Source: Thermalbibacter longus (lineage in GTDB: Bacteria; Chloroflexota; Chloroflexia; Thermomicrobiales; Thermomicrobiaceae). From it: DNA of 64,000 nt. The stretch is taken from positions 248,001-312,000 of the forward strand of contig NZ_JAMSLR010000004.1 in NCBI RefSeq assembly GCF_023806485.1. Reading direction: 5' to 3'. The translations under genes were made by a program, and so were the position numbers. Below are positions 10,178-19,347 of the stretch, piece after piece. The notes under the pieces are model-generated. The model saw only the letters and a list, made by a program, of their open reading frames with translations, ran no database searches and was not told where the DNA came from. Position 1 is the stretch's first letter; every line of letters starts with the position of its first letter.

Positions 10178-11542
10178 ATGGAGTGGCTTCGTCCAGGTGA
10201 GCAGCAGCCCCCGCGCATTCTGATCCTCGGCGGCGGTTTCGCTGGCGTCTATACCGGTTACGAGCTTCAGCGCCGCCTGCGCCGTAGCCAGGCTGAGCTC
10301 GCGATTGTGAACCGGGAGAACTTTTTCGTCTTCTATCCGCTGCTACCCGAGATCATCTCCGGCTCGATCGCCGTCGAGGCGATTCTCACTCCGATTCGGC
10401 TGGTGGTGCCGGCAGCCATGCTCTATGTCGGTGAAGTGACCGAGATCGACCTGGCCGAACGGCGGGTGACGATCCGGCATGGACTGTACCAGCATCAGCA
10501 GGCGCCACGTTCACTCTACTACGATCACCTCGTGCTCGCGCTCGGAGGGGTGCCCGCGACGTTCGGCATTCCGGGGCTGGCCGAGTACGCCTTCGATGTT
10601 CAGCGGCTGAGCAATGCGTTCGCCCTGCGCAACCACCTGATCGACGTGCTGGAGCAGGCGGACATCGAGACCAACCCGCTGGAGAAGCGAAGGTTACTGA
10701 CCGTGGTCGTGGTAGGGGGTGGTTCGACCGGCGTCGAAGTCGCTTCGGAGGCCTGGAGCCTGTTCACCGATGCTGCTCGCTACTATCGGAACATCGAGCC
10801 AGAGGACTTCCGGGTCGTGATCGTTCAGGCCACTTCGCGGCTCATCCCCGAGTTCCCGGAGAAGCTCGGCGAGTACGCCGCCCGGTTGTTGAGGAGGCGG
10901 GGTGTCGAGGTCTTGCTCGACCGCAAGGTAGTGCGGGTCGAGCCCGAGCACGTCGAGCTGGACGACGGGTCGATCATCCCGGCCCACACCATCATCGGGT
11001 CGGTTGGGGTGCAACCGAACCCGCTCATGCAGAGCCTCGGAGTCGAGGTGGATCGCCGGGGTCGCGTCATCGTGGATGAGTTTCTCCGCGTGCCGGGCCA
11101 CGACAATGTCTGGGCGCTGGGCGACAACGCGCTGGTGGTCGATCCGGTCACTGGTCAACCGTATCCACAGACGGCACAGCACGCGGTACAGGAGGCGAAA
11201 GTCGTAGCGCATAACATCGCCGCAACCTTGCGCGGCCGGCCCTTGAAGCGCATGGAGTACCGGACCCGCGGCATGCTGATCTCGCTCGGGCACCGGTCGG
11301 CTGCCGCCGACATCCGCGGCTGGACGTTCTCCGGCTTCTTCGCGTGGTGGCTGTGGCGCACCTATTACTTGCTGCAACTGCCTCGCTGGGAGCGCCGGCT
11401 CCGAGTCGCATTCGATTGGACGCTCGATCTCTTCTTCCCGCCCGAGCTGGTGCAGCTTAAAGTGGGCCAGCCGGCTCCGGCCGCGCGGCGTCTCGTCCAC
11501 ACTGCGCTTGGCCGGCGTGAGCCTGAGCCGGTCCGCGAGTGA
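10178..11542 (+). CDS. ndh: Type II NADH:quinone oxidoreductase-like flavoprotein (NDH-2)
   Basis: 454-residue FAD/NAD(P)H enzyme of the NDH-2 family, a non-proton-pumping membrane-associated NADH dehydrogenase. The FAD dinucleotide motif LILGGGFAG is near residue 14, the NADH motif VVVGGGSTGVEVASE near residue 177, and the C-terminal FAD motif is WALGDNA. An amphipathic, Trp/Tyr-rich C-terminal region (about 385-425, FFAWWLWRTYYL) fits membrane attachment. ATG 10178 follows GGAGGGAAAGG. Its electron acceptor is presumably menaquinone feeding the ba3 oxidase; this is inference. Confidence 0.88.
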   Translation: MEWLRPGEQQPPRILILGGGFAGVYTGYELQRRLRRSQAELAIVNRENFFVFYPLLPEIISGSIAVEAILTPIRLVVPAAMLYVGEVTEIDLAERRVTIRHGLYQHQQAPRSLYYDHLVLALGGVPATFGIPGLAEYAFDVQRLSNAFALRNHLIDVLEQADIETNPLEKRRLLTVVVVGGGSTGVEVASEAWSLFTDAARYYRNIEPEDFRVVIVQATSRLIPEFPEKLGEYAARLLRRRGVEVLLDRKVVRVEPEHVELDDGSIIPAHTIIGSVGVQPNPLMQSLGVEVDRRGRVIVDEFLRVPGHDNVWALGDNALVVDPVTGQPYPQTAQHAVQEAKVVAHNIAATLRGRPLKRMEYRTRGMLISLGHRSAAADIRGWTFSGFFAWWLWRTYYLLQLPRWERRLRVAFDWTLDLFFPPELVQLKVGQPAPAARRLVHTALGRREPEPVRE

Positions 11543-11643
11543 GGCTACGCCGCGCGGTGCGCGCCGGTAGAAGAGCTATGGCATGCATGCCGCCCGGGCT
11601 GCGGCCCGAGCGTGGCCGAGCGCTTCGCCGAGAGCGTCAGGTC

Positions 11644-11672
11644 TTGTGTTCTGACGATGTCCTTGGTACACT
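11644..11672 (+). promoter_or_regulatory. Putative promoter of speH-speE
   Basis: TTGTGT, 17-base spacer, TACACT. The -10 matches at 4 of 6, the -35 at 3 of 6. It lies about 80 bases before the speH GTG. Confidence 0.35.
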
Positions 11673-11752
11673 CGTACGTCGTTCACGCCCGGACGGAACA
11701 TGCATGGGCGTTGGGGGGTGATTCACTTAGCAACGCGGAGGTACATGGGGGA

Positions 11753-12103
11753 GTGAAGAGCCTGGGTCGACATGTCATTGTCGAACTCTGGGGATGTAAG
11801 AACATCGACTCCCTGCCTGTAGTCGAAGAGGCGCTGCGTGACGCCGTCGCTGCGACGAACGCGACTCTGCGCGACCTTCAAGTCTTTCCCTGGGAACCGT
11901 ACAACGGCGTGAGTGGTATCGCGATTCTGTCCGAGTCGCACCTGAGCATCCATACCTGGCCGGAGCTCGGGTATGCGGCGGTTGACATCTTTACCTGCGG
12001 CGACCACACACAGCCGGAGGCTGCGGTTCCAGTGCTGCGGGAGTACTTCCGCCCCGAGCGGATGGAAGTGATGCAGGTGAGTAGGGGGTTGATCGTTGAT
12101 TGA
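11753..12103 (+). CDS. speH: S-adenosylmethionine decarboxylase proenzyme, SpeH
   Basis: 116-residue proenzyme supplying decarboxylated SAM for spermidine synthesis. The sequence ESHLSIHTWPE holds the self-cleavage site Glu61-Ser62, which yields the pyruvoyl group, with His67 and Cys82 completing the site. GTG 11753 is chosen because it gives VKSLGRH, matching the MKSLGRH start of known SpeH, with GGAGG about 11 bases upstream. Upstream in-frame sequence has no family resemblance. The 3' end overlaps speE by 8 bases, so the two are coupled. Confidence 0.93.
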   Translation: MKSLGRHVIVELWGCKNIDSLPVVEEALRDAVAATNATLRDLQVFPWEPYNGVSGIAILSESHLSIHTWPELGYAAVDIFTCGDHTQPEAAVPVLREYFRPERMEVMQVSRGLIVD

Positions 12104-13037
12104 CGGAGGGCTGTGGCACACCGATGACCCGGAGGTACCCAGCCAGCGGGTCATGCTCCAGGTGCGCGAAGAGCTGTACCGGCGGCGATCGCAGTTTCAG
12201 GAGATCGCCATCCTGGATACGGTGCTCTTCGGGCGCGCGCTGATTCTGAACAACATCCTGCAGACCGCCGAACGGGACGAGTTCTGCTATCACGAGATGC
12301 TCGTCCATCCGGCAATGCTGGCGCACCCCGCTCCTCGCCGAGTCTTGATCATCGGTGGTGGCGACGGAGGGGCACTGCGCCGGGTACTGGAGCATCCGGT
12401 CGAGCGCGTGACGATGGTCGAGATCGATCGCGAGGTCGTCGAAGCCTGCCGCGAGCATTTGCCGGCGATCCACGGCAACGCGTTCGACGACCCGCGGCTC
12501 GACCTCCGCTTCGAGGACGGGTTCGCATATGTCGAAGCCCGGCCTGAGAAGTTTGATGTCATCATCGTCGACGGGCCGGATCCGATCGGCCCGACGCCGG
12601 GAACCGTCCTGTTCGCGCGAGACTTCTACCGCGGGCTGGCCGACATGCTGGAAGACGGTGGCCTGGTCGTCCAACAGACCGAATCGCCGATGCTCCTGCC
12701 GGCGCAGACAGCCGCCACGCACCTGCATCTCCGCGATGTGTTGCCGATCGTGCGTACCTATCTGACGCATGTCCAGTCGTACGATGGGTGGTGGAGTTTT
12801 ACCGTCGCTTCGCGGACGACCGACCCGGCTGCAGTTGAGCTCGACGTGCTGGCCCAGCGGATGCGCGAGCGTGGCATCGATCAGTGCCGGTACTACAGCC
12901 CGGAGGTACACCGCGGCGCGTTCGAGCTGCCGGTCTTCCTCCGGCGTTACCTCGAGGAGTCGATCGCCCTCGGGCGACCTGCCGATACGCACCCGCTCAT
13001 GCCGGAAGTCAATGCCCGGCTTGCCCAGACGTCCTGA
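12096..13037 (+). CDS. speE: Spermidine synthase (polyamine aminopropyltransferase)
   Basis: 313-residue aminopropyltransferase that moves the propylamine group from decarboxylated SAM to putrescine or a longer polyamine. The Rossmann motif IIGGGDGGALR, the ligand VDGPDP and the conserved HPAML segment are present. It starts at TTG 12096, overlapping speH, with AGGGGG upstream. Thermophiles often use such enzymes with agmatine or to make branched polyamines, so acceptor specificity is open. An intrinsic terminator closes the operon. Confidence 0.94.
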   Translation: MIDGGLWHTDDPEVPSQRVMLQVREELYRRRSQFQEIAILDTVLFGRALILNNILQTAERDEFCYHEMLVHPAMLAHPAPRRVLIIGGGDGGALRRVLEHPVERVTMVEIDREVVEACREHLPAIHGNAFDDPRLDLRFEDGFAYVEARPEKFDVIIVDGPDPIGPTPGTVLFARDFYRGLADMLEDGGLVVQQTESPMLLPAQTAATHLHLRDVLPIVRTYLTHVQSYDGWWSFTVASRTTDPAAVELDVLAQRMRERGIDQCRYYSPEVHRGAFELPVFLRRYLEESIALGRPADTHPLMPEVNARLAQTS

Positions 13038-13056
13038 TCCTCGAGCTGTGCATGGC

Positions 13057-13084
13057 AGCCGCGGGCCACAACCCGCGGCTTTTT
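13057..13084 (+). terminator. Rho-independent terminator after speE
   Basis: GCCGCGGG / CCCGCGGC stem (extended by an A-T pair), six-base loop CCACAA, then five T residues. It starts about 20 bases after the speE stop. Confidence 0.9.
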
Positions 13085-13195
13085 CGTCTCCGCCAACGAT
13101 CTGCTGCGCGCGTGGGGCGGTTTCGGCCCGGGAGCGAGGTGGTCAGCCGGCGCCCGGCCCCGGCTTCCCGCGCGGTTCTGACCTCGTGCCTGTGA

Positions 13196-14470
13196 CTACG
13201 GGTCGACGAAGTAGCTGTGGCAGGCTCGGTCGATCAACTCCGGCGTCAGCCGCGGCTCCTGGCCCAGGTAGCGGGCTGCCCCGACGAGCGCGCGCAGGAT
13301 GTCCCGCGGATGGCAGGCCCGGAGCTCGCGCTTGTTCACATAGTAGGTCCGGAGCAGGTAGGCCAGTCCTTGCTGGTCGAACGGGATGCCGAGCATCTGG
13401 CACTGGCGCTGGAAAATCAGCGCGAACTGGCGCACCGAGGGATTGCCGATATGGATCTTGTTCGGGATACGGCGCAGGAAGGCCTCATCGACCAGATCGG
13501 TCGGGCGGAGGTTAGTCGAGAAGATCAGCAGGCCCTCGAAGGGGATCTCGAGCTGCTTTCCGGTGTGCAAGGTCAGGAAATCGACCCGTTGCTCCAATGG
13601 GACGATCCAGCGGTTGAGTAGTGCCCGCGGTGAGATCTGCTGCCGGCCGAAGTCATCGATGAGCAAGACGCCGTTGTTGGCTCGCATCTGCAGCGGAGCC
13701 TCGTAGACGCGCGCGTGAGGCTCGTAAATCAGATCGAGTGCTTCCAGAGTCAGCTCGCCGCCGACCATGATCGCCGGCCGCTTGCACAGGACCCAGCGAC
13801 GATCGGCATTCGCGTGAGGCGCGCTGCCCACCGGGTGGTGATGGTGCCGGTCGAAGACGCGGATGATTTGCCCATCGGCGATGACTGCGTACGGGATCAG
13901 TACCTCCCCGCCGAACATCTCGGCCACACGCTGGGCCAAGGCTGTCTTGCCGTTGCCCGGCTTGCCGAACAGGAAGATCGCTTGCCCGCTGTTCAGCGCC
14001 TGGCCGAGCGCGTCGATAACCGATTGGTCGAGCACCAGCTCGGCGAGGGCGCGGTGGATATCGGCCGGCGTGACCCGGCGGCCACGCAGGCTTTGCTGCA
14101 GGACCACCTCGCGATAGGCCTGGATGGTCACCGGTGCGGGTCCGACATAGCCGTTGCGCTCGAGCATCTCCTGGGCGCGGGTCAATCCCCTGGCCGTGAG
14201 GGCGAAGCGATACGCCAGCTCGCCGATTCCGTTGCTCCCGGTAATCTCTACCAGCTCCTCGCGTTTCGCCTGTGTCAGGGCGCGCTCCAACACCCCCACG
14301 TAGGGCAGGCAAAGTTCCTCGACCAGGTCTCGAGCCAGCATCGAGCCACGCGCGTACAGCGTCTTGAGCAGGAGTTCGGTAATCAGGCCGAGATCGAGCC
14401 CTGTCTCTTCGATCGACGTCGCTTCAGCGATGACGGGAGGGTTGAGCATCGATCGCGCCTGCGCCTGCAT
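13196..14470 (-). CDS. AAA ATPase with N-terminal winged-helix-like domain
   Basis: 424-residue ATPase. Residues 1-160 look like a duplicated helical/winged-helix region (repeated leucine-rich helices, ELAYRFALT). Then come Walker A GKPGNGKTAL, an HHHH run after it, Walker B VLLIDDFG, sensor 1 STN and an arginine-finger-like FLRRIPNK. Proteins of this shape are often annotated as ATPases with chaperone activity linked to Flp pili; no pilus gene is nearby and I do not assign a process. The gene lies downstream of the fusion-protein gene on the same strand, 132 bases away. Confidence 0.8.
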   Translation of the reverse strand: MQAQARSMLNPPVIAEATSIEETGLDLGLITELLLKTLYARGSMLARDLVEELCLPYVGVLERALTQAKREELVEITGSNGIGELAYRFALTARGLTRAQEMLERNGYVGPAPVTIQAYREVVLQQSLRGRRVTPADIHRALAELVLDQSVIDALGQALNSGQAIFLFGKPGNGKTALAQRVAEMFGGEVLIPYAVIADGQIIRVFDRHHHHPVGSAPHANADRRWVLCKRPAIMVGGELTLEALDLIYEPHARVYEAPLQMRANNGVLLIDDFGRQQISPRALLNRWIVPLEQRVDFLTLHTGKQLEIPFEGLLIFSTNLRPTDLVDEAFLRRIPNKIHIGNPSVRQFALIFQRQCQMLGIPFDQQGLAYLLRTYYVNKRELRACHPRDILRALVGAARYLGQEPRLTPELIDRACHSYFVDP

Positions 14471-14602
14471 CGTTCACAGCCTCTCGCTCTCAAGCTGCGC
14501 GCGTAGCTCCTTCCGTTGTAGTTATCGTCCGAATCGGCGCGAAGATTAGATGCCGAAGGGTCCTGAAATCGCGCGGGCCAAAAGTCCGGCCGGGTGAAGC
14601 GG

Positions 14603-15580
14603 TTACTCCCGTAAGATGACCCGCTCCCCCTCTTGTAGTCCCGAGGCCACCTCTACCATGCCCCCGCTGCGCAGGCCGAGTTGCACCTCTCGCTCTTCCT
14701 GGCCGCGCTCGGTCACTACCGTTACGAAGGCGCGTTCGCCGACTGTCCGCACGGCCTGCTCCGGTACGACGAGGACACCGCTGCGGAGCACCGCGCTCAC
14801 GCGCACAGTCGCGGTCATCCCTGGCCGAAGCGCCAAACCTTCAGGGGTATCGAGCGCGATGAAGGCAGGGAAGCTCGTCACTCCGGCGGCCTGCTGGGCC
14901 ACCGTGGCGAGCGTCGCTATGCGACCTGGGATCTCCTGACCCGGGAAGGCATCGACGCTCACGGTCACCGCGGTGCCCGGCTGGACATAGGCCAAGTCGA
15001 CCTCATCGAAGCCGGCGCTCACGCCGAGATCGCGAAGATCGGCGAGCTGCGCGACCACCGTTCCGGCGCCGACCGGCATTCCGCTCGTCACCGGGACTTC
15101 CAGGACCACGCCCTCGATCGGTGCCAAAATGAAGGTCTCTGCCAGTGCCCGCTGCGCCTCTTGGTACGCTTCCTCGGCCTGGCGCAGTCGCTGCTCAGCA
15201 ACGAGCCGATCCTCGAGCGCTGCTTGCTGTCCCGAGCGATCCAGCATAGCCACCGCAACCTCTGTGGCCAGGAGCTGGTCTTCCACCTGGCTGAGCCGTG
15301 CCTCTAGCGGGGCTGGATCGAGCGTGACCAAGATATCGCCCGCCTGCACGCGATCGCCCACCTCAACCGCGATGGTCTCCACCCGGCTCTCCACGGCGCT
15401 GCGCACGGCGACCGGGTGCGCCGGCGCGATACGTCCGCTCACCTCGATCGTTCCCTCGATGTCGCCTCGCCGCACCGTCCAGGCCTCCGGCTGACCGTGT
15501 CGTTGGCTGTTCAGGATCAGGACGATGACCACGAGGAGCAGGACGCCGAGCGCGATGACCGCAAGCCGGCGCCTATTCAT
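14603..15580 (-). CDS. HlyD/MacA-like periplasmic adaptor (membrane fusion protein)
   Basis: 325-residue adaptor subunit. An N-terminal membrane anchor (about 5-24, VIALGVLLLVVIVLIL) is followed by a biotinyl-lipoyl barrel split around a short coiled coil (about 95-150), then a beta-barrel and membrane-proximal domain. Start ATG 15580 overlaps the permease stop (ATGAATAG), so the pair is coupled. With the permease it forms a MacAB-like tripartite or extrusion complex. No ABC ATPase gene is adjacent. Confidence 0.88.
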   Translation of the reverse strand: MNRRRLAVIALGVLLLVVIVLILNSQRHGQPEAWTVRRGDIEGTIEVSGRIAPAHPVAVRSAVESRVETIAVEVGDRVQAGDILVTLDPAPLEARLSQVEDQLLATEVAVAMLDRSGQQAALEDRLVAEQRLRQAEEAYQEAQRALAETFILAPIEGVVLEVPVTSGMPVGAGTVVAQLADLRDLGVSAGFDEVDLAYVQPGTAVTVSVDAFPGQEIPGRIATLATVAQQAAGVTSFPAFIALDTPEGLALRPGMTATVRVSAVLRSGVLVVPEQAVRTVGERAFVTVVTERGQEEREVQLGLRSGGMVEVASGLQEGERVILRE

Positions 15581-17915
15581 AGCGCAGTACCTCGACGGGA
15601 CGGAGCCGTGCTGCAAGCAGGCCCGGCACGCTGCTTCCGATCGCGGTTGCCAGCAGCGCTAGCATGAGGGCCAGAATGAAGGTGCCGGGGGAAAGCGTGA
15701 AGGAGAGCCGGAAGAGCTGGTGACCGGTGAGATCGACCAGGTAGCGGGCCAGCGGGTACCCCACAGCCAGCCCGGTGGCATAGCCGATGGCAGCGAGACC
15801 CAAACCCTCGTTCACCACCACGGTGAAGACCTGCCCAGCGGCAGCGCCGAGCGCGCGGAGGATGCCGAATTCCCGTCTTCGCTCAGCGAGGTTGAGTAGA
15901 AGGGTATTGGCGATCCCGAACAGCCCGACCAGCGCGACGATGATCACGACACTGCGGAGGAGAAGAGTCAAAATAGCGATGACCTGCCGGGCAACCTGCT
16001 GATCCTGGTAGAAGGCGAGCGTCAAGGGACGGAACGCGCGATAGCGCTGCTCGAGCTGGGCCAGCGCCTGGTCCACCGCGGCTGGCGCGCCGTCGCGAAG
16101 CTGGAGCCCGAACAGCGATGCCCGCCCGTTTTGCCCGCGGAGACGCTGCAAATCCTCGAAGCGCATGAAGACTTTGCCGGTCGTCGTGGCACCGAGGTAC
16201 GTGCTCTCGTCGTCGACGATGCCGACCACCTTGACGAGAACCGCGCGGTCGTCAATATCCAGTCTACGAATGCTCCCGACCTGAGCGTCCGCTCGCTCGG
16301 CCAAGTTCCGGGTAAGCACCGCCGGTATGGGCCGATCCGCTCGTAACCAGTGGCCGGCCACCAGGCGCGGCCGGTAGATCTGGCTTGCCGCCGGTATTCC
16401 CCAGATATCGGTGCGGACGCTCCCGAGCGCTCCGGAGGCGCGTGCCCACGGCTCGGCCGCGACGACGCTCGGAGTAGCCTCCAGCTCGCCCGCGAGGGCG
16501 GGATCGGCCGGGCGGTTGAAGAAGATCCAGCCATCGGCCCGGTAGCGGGCGTAGAGCTGGTCGACCGTGAGGCTGACGGACTGGGTGACAGCCTGGCTCG
16601 CGACGAAGGCAGCCACCGCCACAGCGACGACGCTGGCGGTGATCCACGTCCTGGCCGGCCGCCTGGGAAGGTTACGCCATCCGAGCAGGGCGATCAGGCG
16701 CCAGCCGGTAGCCCGTGCTCCCAGCCGGTGCAGGAGACCGCGCCGCGCTTCGACAAGGATGCCGGGGGTGGCGAGCGACTGGGACGCGGGCAGGCGCACG
16801 GCGCCCCAGGCCGGCAGTAAGGCGGCGCCGAGACTCACGATCAAACCGCTGCTGAGCGCAAGGGCGAGATCGGCCCACCGGATGGAGAAGGGCGGCAGCA
16901 CAAGCCCGGTGAGTCCGGCGAGGTAACTCGTGATCGCCTGTCCCCCGAACACGCCCGCGAGCAGTCCACCGGCTGCGCCGAGCAACCCGAACGTCAGAGC
17001 CACTGGGAGATACACCAGCAGGATATCGCGACGCCCGGCGCCGAGTGCCTTGAGCACGCCGATCTGTCGTCGCTCCTCGATCATGATGGCCGCCATCGTG
17101 TTGGCCACCAGAAAGGTGCTGATCACGATACCGAGAACCGAGAACGCTTCGAGGAGTACGAGCAGCGTGGTCAGCTCGCGGCTTCCCACGAACGCCTCGG
17201 GGTCGCGGACCGTCCACCCGCTGCTCGCGACGCCGCGGCGAGCCAGAAAACGCTCGATCTCGTTGGCGGTCGCGCTCGCGAGCCCGGGGTCGAGCGTCTT
17301 GATCAGTACGGCATTGTCGTAGCGTGAACCGATCGCACGGCGAACATCGGCTGCCGGGGCGAAAGCGAGCGCCTGATGCCCGATGGAGGCGTCGAGCGTG
17401 GCTGGCGCTCGGGCAAATCCGCTGACCCGGCTATAGGTCGTCGCATCCGCGGCAGTGGGCTGGAGCGCGACGATGTCACCGACCTGGATACCCAATTGGT
17501 TGCGAGCCGTGACGTCGAAGACGACCTCCCCTCGCTCGGGCCACCGGCCCTCGATGAGCGTCGGGACATCGAGCTCGATGTCGTGGAAGTCCTCGACTCC
17601 GATCAGCTTGGTGCTGACCCAACCCCGGCCGTTGCTGGCCCGCGTGTACTGGATCGCCCGGCTATCGACCGCGGCCACGTTGTCGCGCCGCTCGATCACG
17701 CTGAGGAGAGACGGCGACGCCTGCGCCACGAAGGCGGTAATGTCTGGCTGCGAGGTCGAGGCATGGGTCGCGCGCTGCGCTTCCGCCAGCTTGTGCCCGG
17801 TCGCATTGATCGAGACGAGCGCAGCCACGCCGAGGGCGATCCCGCTGATGGTGAGCAGGGTGCGGAGCGGGCGGCGCGTCAGATCACGGATGGACTTGGT
17901 GAAAGCGAGCTTCAT
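15573..17915 (-). CDS. ABC transporter permease, FtsX/MacB type (duplicated)
   Basis: 780-residue permease containing two FtsX-type modules. The N-terminal TM (about 17-37), extracytoplasmic MacB-like domain and TM cluster (about 240-375) are repeated in the second half (TM near 420, extracytoplasmic domain, TMs at 650-775). The layout resembles permeases that move lipoproteins, peptides or drugs by mechanotransmission rather than through a channel. It requires an ATPase partner, which is not encoded nearby. Substrate unknown. A TACAAT -10-like element lies upstream near 17975. Confidence 0.9.
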   Translation of the reverse strand: MKLAFTKSIRDLTRRPLRTLLTISGIALGVAALVSINATGHKLAEAQRATHASTSQPDITAFVAQASPSLLSVIERRDNVAAVDSRAIQYTRASNGRGWVSTKLIGVEDFHDIELDVPTLIEGRWPERGEVVFDVTARNQLGIQVGDIVALQPTAADATTYSRVSGFARAPATLDASIGHQALAFAPAADVRRAIGSRYDNAVLIKTLDPGLASATANEIERFLARRGVASSGWTVRDPEAFVGSRELTTLLVLLEAFSVLGIVISTFLVANTMAAIMIEERRQIGVLKALGAGRRDILLVYLPVALTFGLLGAAGGLLAGVFGGQAITSYLAGLTGLVLPPFSIRWADLALALSSGLIVSLGAALLPAWGAVRLPASQSLATPGILVEARRGLLHRLGARATGWRLIALLGWRNLPRRPARTWITASVVAVAVAAFVASQAVTQSVSLTVDQLYARYRADGWIFFNRPADPALAGELEATPSVVAAEPWARASGALGSVRTDIWGIPAASQIYRPRLVAGHWLRADRPIPAVLTRNLAERADAQVGSIRRLDIDDRAVLVKVVGIVDDESTYLGATTTGKVFMRFEDLQRLRGQNGRASLFGLQLRDGAPAAVDQALAQLEQRYRAFRPLTLAFYQDQQVARQVIAILTLLLRSVVIIVALVGLFGIANTLLLNLAERRREFGILRALGAAAGQVFTVVVNEGLGLAAIGYATGLAVGYPLARYLVDLTGHQLFRLSFTLSPGTFILALMLALLATAIGSSVPGLLAARLRPVEVLRYE

Positions 17916-18090
17916 CGTGGTCGCTCTTACGGAATTGTGGTCCCCTTGCGATCATCTGGTCACCCGCTGCCAATTGTAGCGGGTTAGGGACAGCCGATCT
18001 GCTGAACGGCAAAGCTTGTCGCAGGACGAGATGGCAGTGATCGACTGGTACGGAGTGTCGCTTGCAATTCGCTAGTGCCTCGAGCATACT

Positions 18091-18260
18091 GAGCCCGGGT
18101 GGGGAGTAGCCTACCGGTCGGGCCGAGAGGCCCGCCGGTCCGGCCAGTCGTCAACACGGGGGCCGTGTGGTTCCTCGGCTGGTCGGGGCTCTCGGACAGG
18201 CGAGACCACTACGGCACACGCGTGACGTAGCGGCTCGCCGTCGTCGTTGGCGAGCCTCGG
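18091..18260 (+). promoter_or_regulatory. Probable yybP-ykoY (Mn2+) riboswitch upstream of terC
   Basis: The leader carries GGGGAGTAG (18101-18109), the signature loop of the yybP-ykoY class. A second conserved-looking element, GGCGAGACC (18199-18207), lies 90 bases on, with GC-rich arms between. A perfect 8-bp hairpin (GGCTCGCC / GGCGAGCC, 18232-18256) follows just before the ribosome-binding site AGGAGG, and could be the expression platform. TerC-family genes are known targets of this Mn(II) riboswitch. A covariance search is needed for exact limits. Confidence 0.65.
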
Positions 18261-18274
18261 CTAGGAGGAAGTGA

Positions 18275-19270
18275 ATGACGGTTCCCTTGTGGGCTTGGAT
18301 CCTCTTCGTCGCGGTCATTCTCGTCCTGCTCGCAATCGACCTCGGAGTGTTCCATCGCCGAGCCCATGCGGTCAGCATGAAGGAAGCCGGCATCTGGGTG
18401 TCGGTGTGGGTGACGCTGTCGCTCCTCTTCGGGATCGGCGTGTGGCTCGTGCGAGGATCGGAACCGGGCCTCCAGTTCTTCACCGGCTACCTCATCGAGC
18501 TCTCGCTCTCGGCCGACAACATGTTCGTGTTCGTGCTGATCTTTACCGCCTTCGCGGTGCCGGCGGCTTACCAGCACCGGGTGCTCTTCTACGGCATCCT
18601 CGGCGCGCTGGTGATGCGCGCGGCGATGATCCTCGGCGGCGCGTGGCTCATCGAGCAGTTCCACTGGATCCTGTACCTCTTCGGGGCCTTCCTGGTCTTT
18701 ACCGGCATTCGCATGGCGCTGGAGCGCGAAGAGAAGGAAGTCGATGTCGAGAACAACATCGCGATCCGGTTGGTCTCGCGCTTCGCGCCGATCGTGCCGC
18801 AATACCGGGGTGAGCACTTTCTGGTTCGGGAAGGCGGCCGGCTCTTTGCTACGCCGCTCCTCGTGGTGCTGGTGCTGGTCGAGCTGACCGATCTGGCGTT
18901 TGCCGTCGACTCGATCCCGGCGATCTTCGCGGTCACCCAGGATCCGTTTATTGTTTTCACCTCCAACGTGTTCGCCATCCTCGGGTTGCGCTCGATGTAC
19001 TTCCTCCTAGCCAACCTGGTGCAGCGGCTGGTGTATTTGCGGCTGGGCCTGGCCGTCATCCTGACATTCATCGGCGTCAAGATGCTGATCGCCGACTTCT
19101 ACAAGGTTCCGACCCTGCTCTCCCTGGGGGTCGTGATCACCACGCTGCTCATCACCATCGTCGCTTCGCTCATCGTCGCGGAGCGTCGTGGAGTTGCGCG
19201 GTCGGTGGCCGAGGCCGCCGCGGCGGCGCGCGAGCGCCCGCATGCGCCGACCAGCGAGCCCGGGTCGTGA
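18275..19270 (+). CDS. TerC/Alx-family integral membrane protein
   Basis: 331-residue membrane protein with about nine hydrophobic segments. The family's acidic motifs are present: ELSLSADNMFVF in the third segment and DLAFAVDSIPA further on. TerC/Alx proteins are linked to manganese export and to metal loading of secreted proteins. The gene lies behind a probable Mn(II) riboswitch, which fits that role. ATG 18275 follows CTAGGAGGAAGTGA. The C-terminal tail is Ala/Arg-rich and cytoplasmic. Confidence 0.93.
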   Translation: MTVPLWAWILFVAVILVLLAIDLGVFHRRAHAVSMKEAGIWVSVWVTLSLLFGIGVWLVRGSEPGLQFFTGYLIELSLSADNMFVFVLIFTAFAVPAAYQHRVLFYGILGALVMRAAMILGGAWLIEQFHWILYLFGAFLVFTGIRMALEREEKEVDVENNIAIRLVSRFAPIVPQYRGEHFLVREGGRLFATPLLVVLVLVELTDLAFAVDSIPAIFAVTQDPFIVFTSNVFAILGLRSMYFLLANLVQRLVYLRLGLAVILTFIGVKMLIADFYKVPTLLSLGVVITTLLITIVASLIVAERRGVARSVAEAAAAARERPHAPTSEPGS

Positions 19271-19347
19271 ACTACGCGGTTGGCTGCGCGGAAAAAAGCG
19301 ATCCGTGACTGCGACCGGAAGCGGTCGGAGGACGAAGAGAGGACAGA

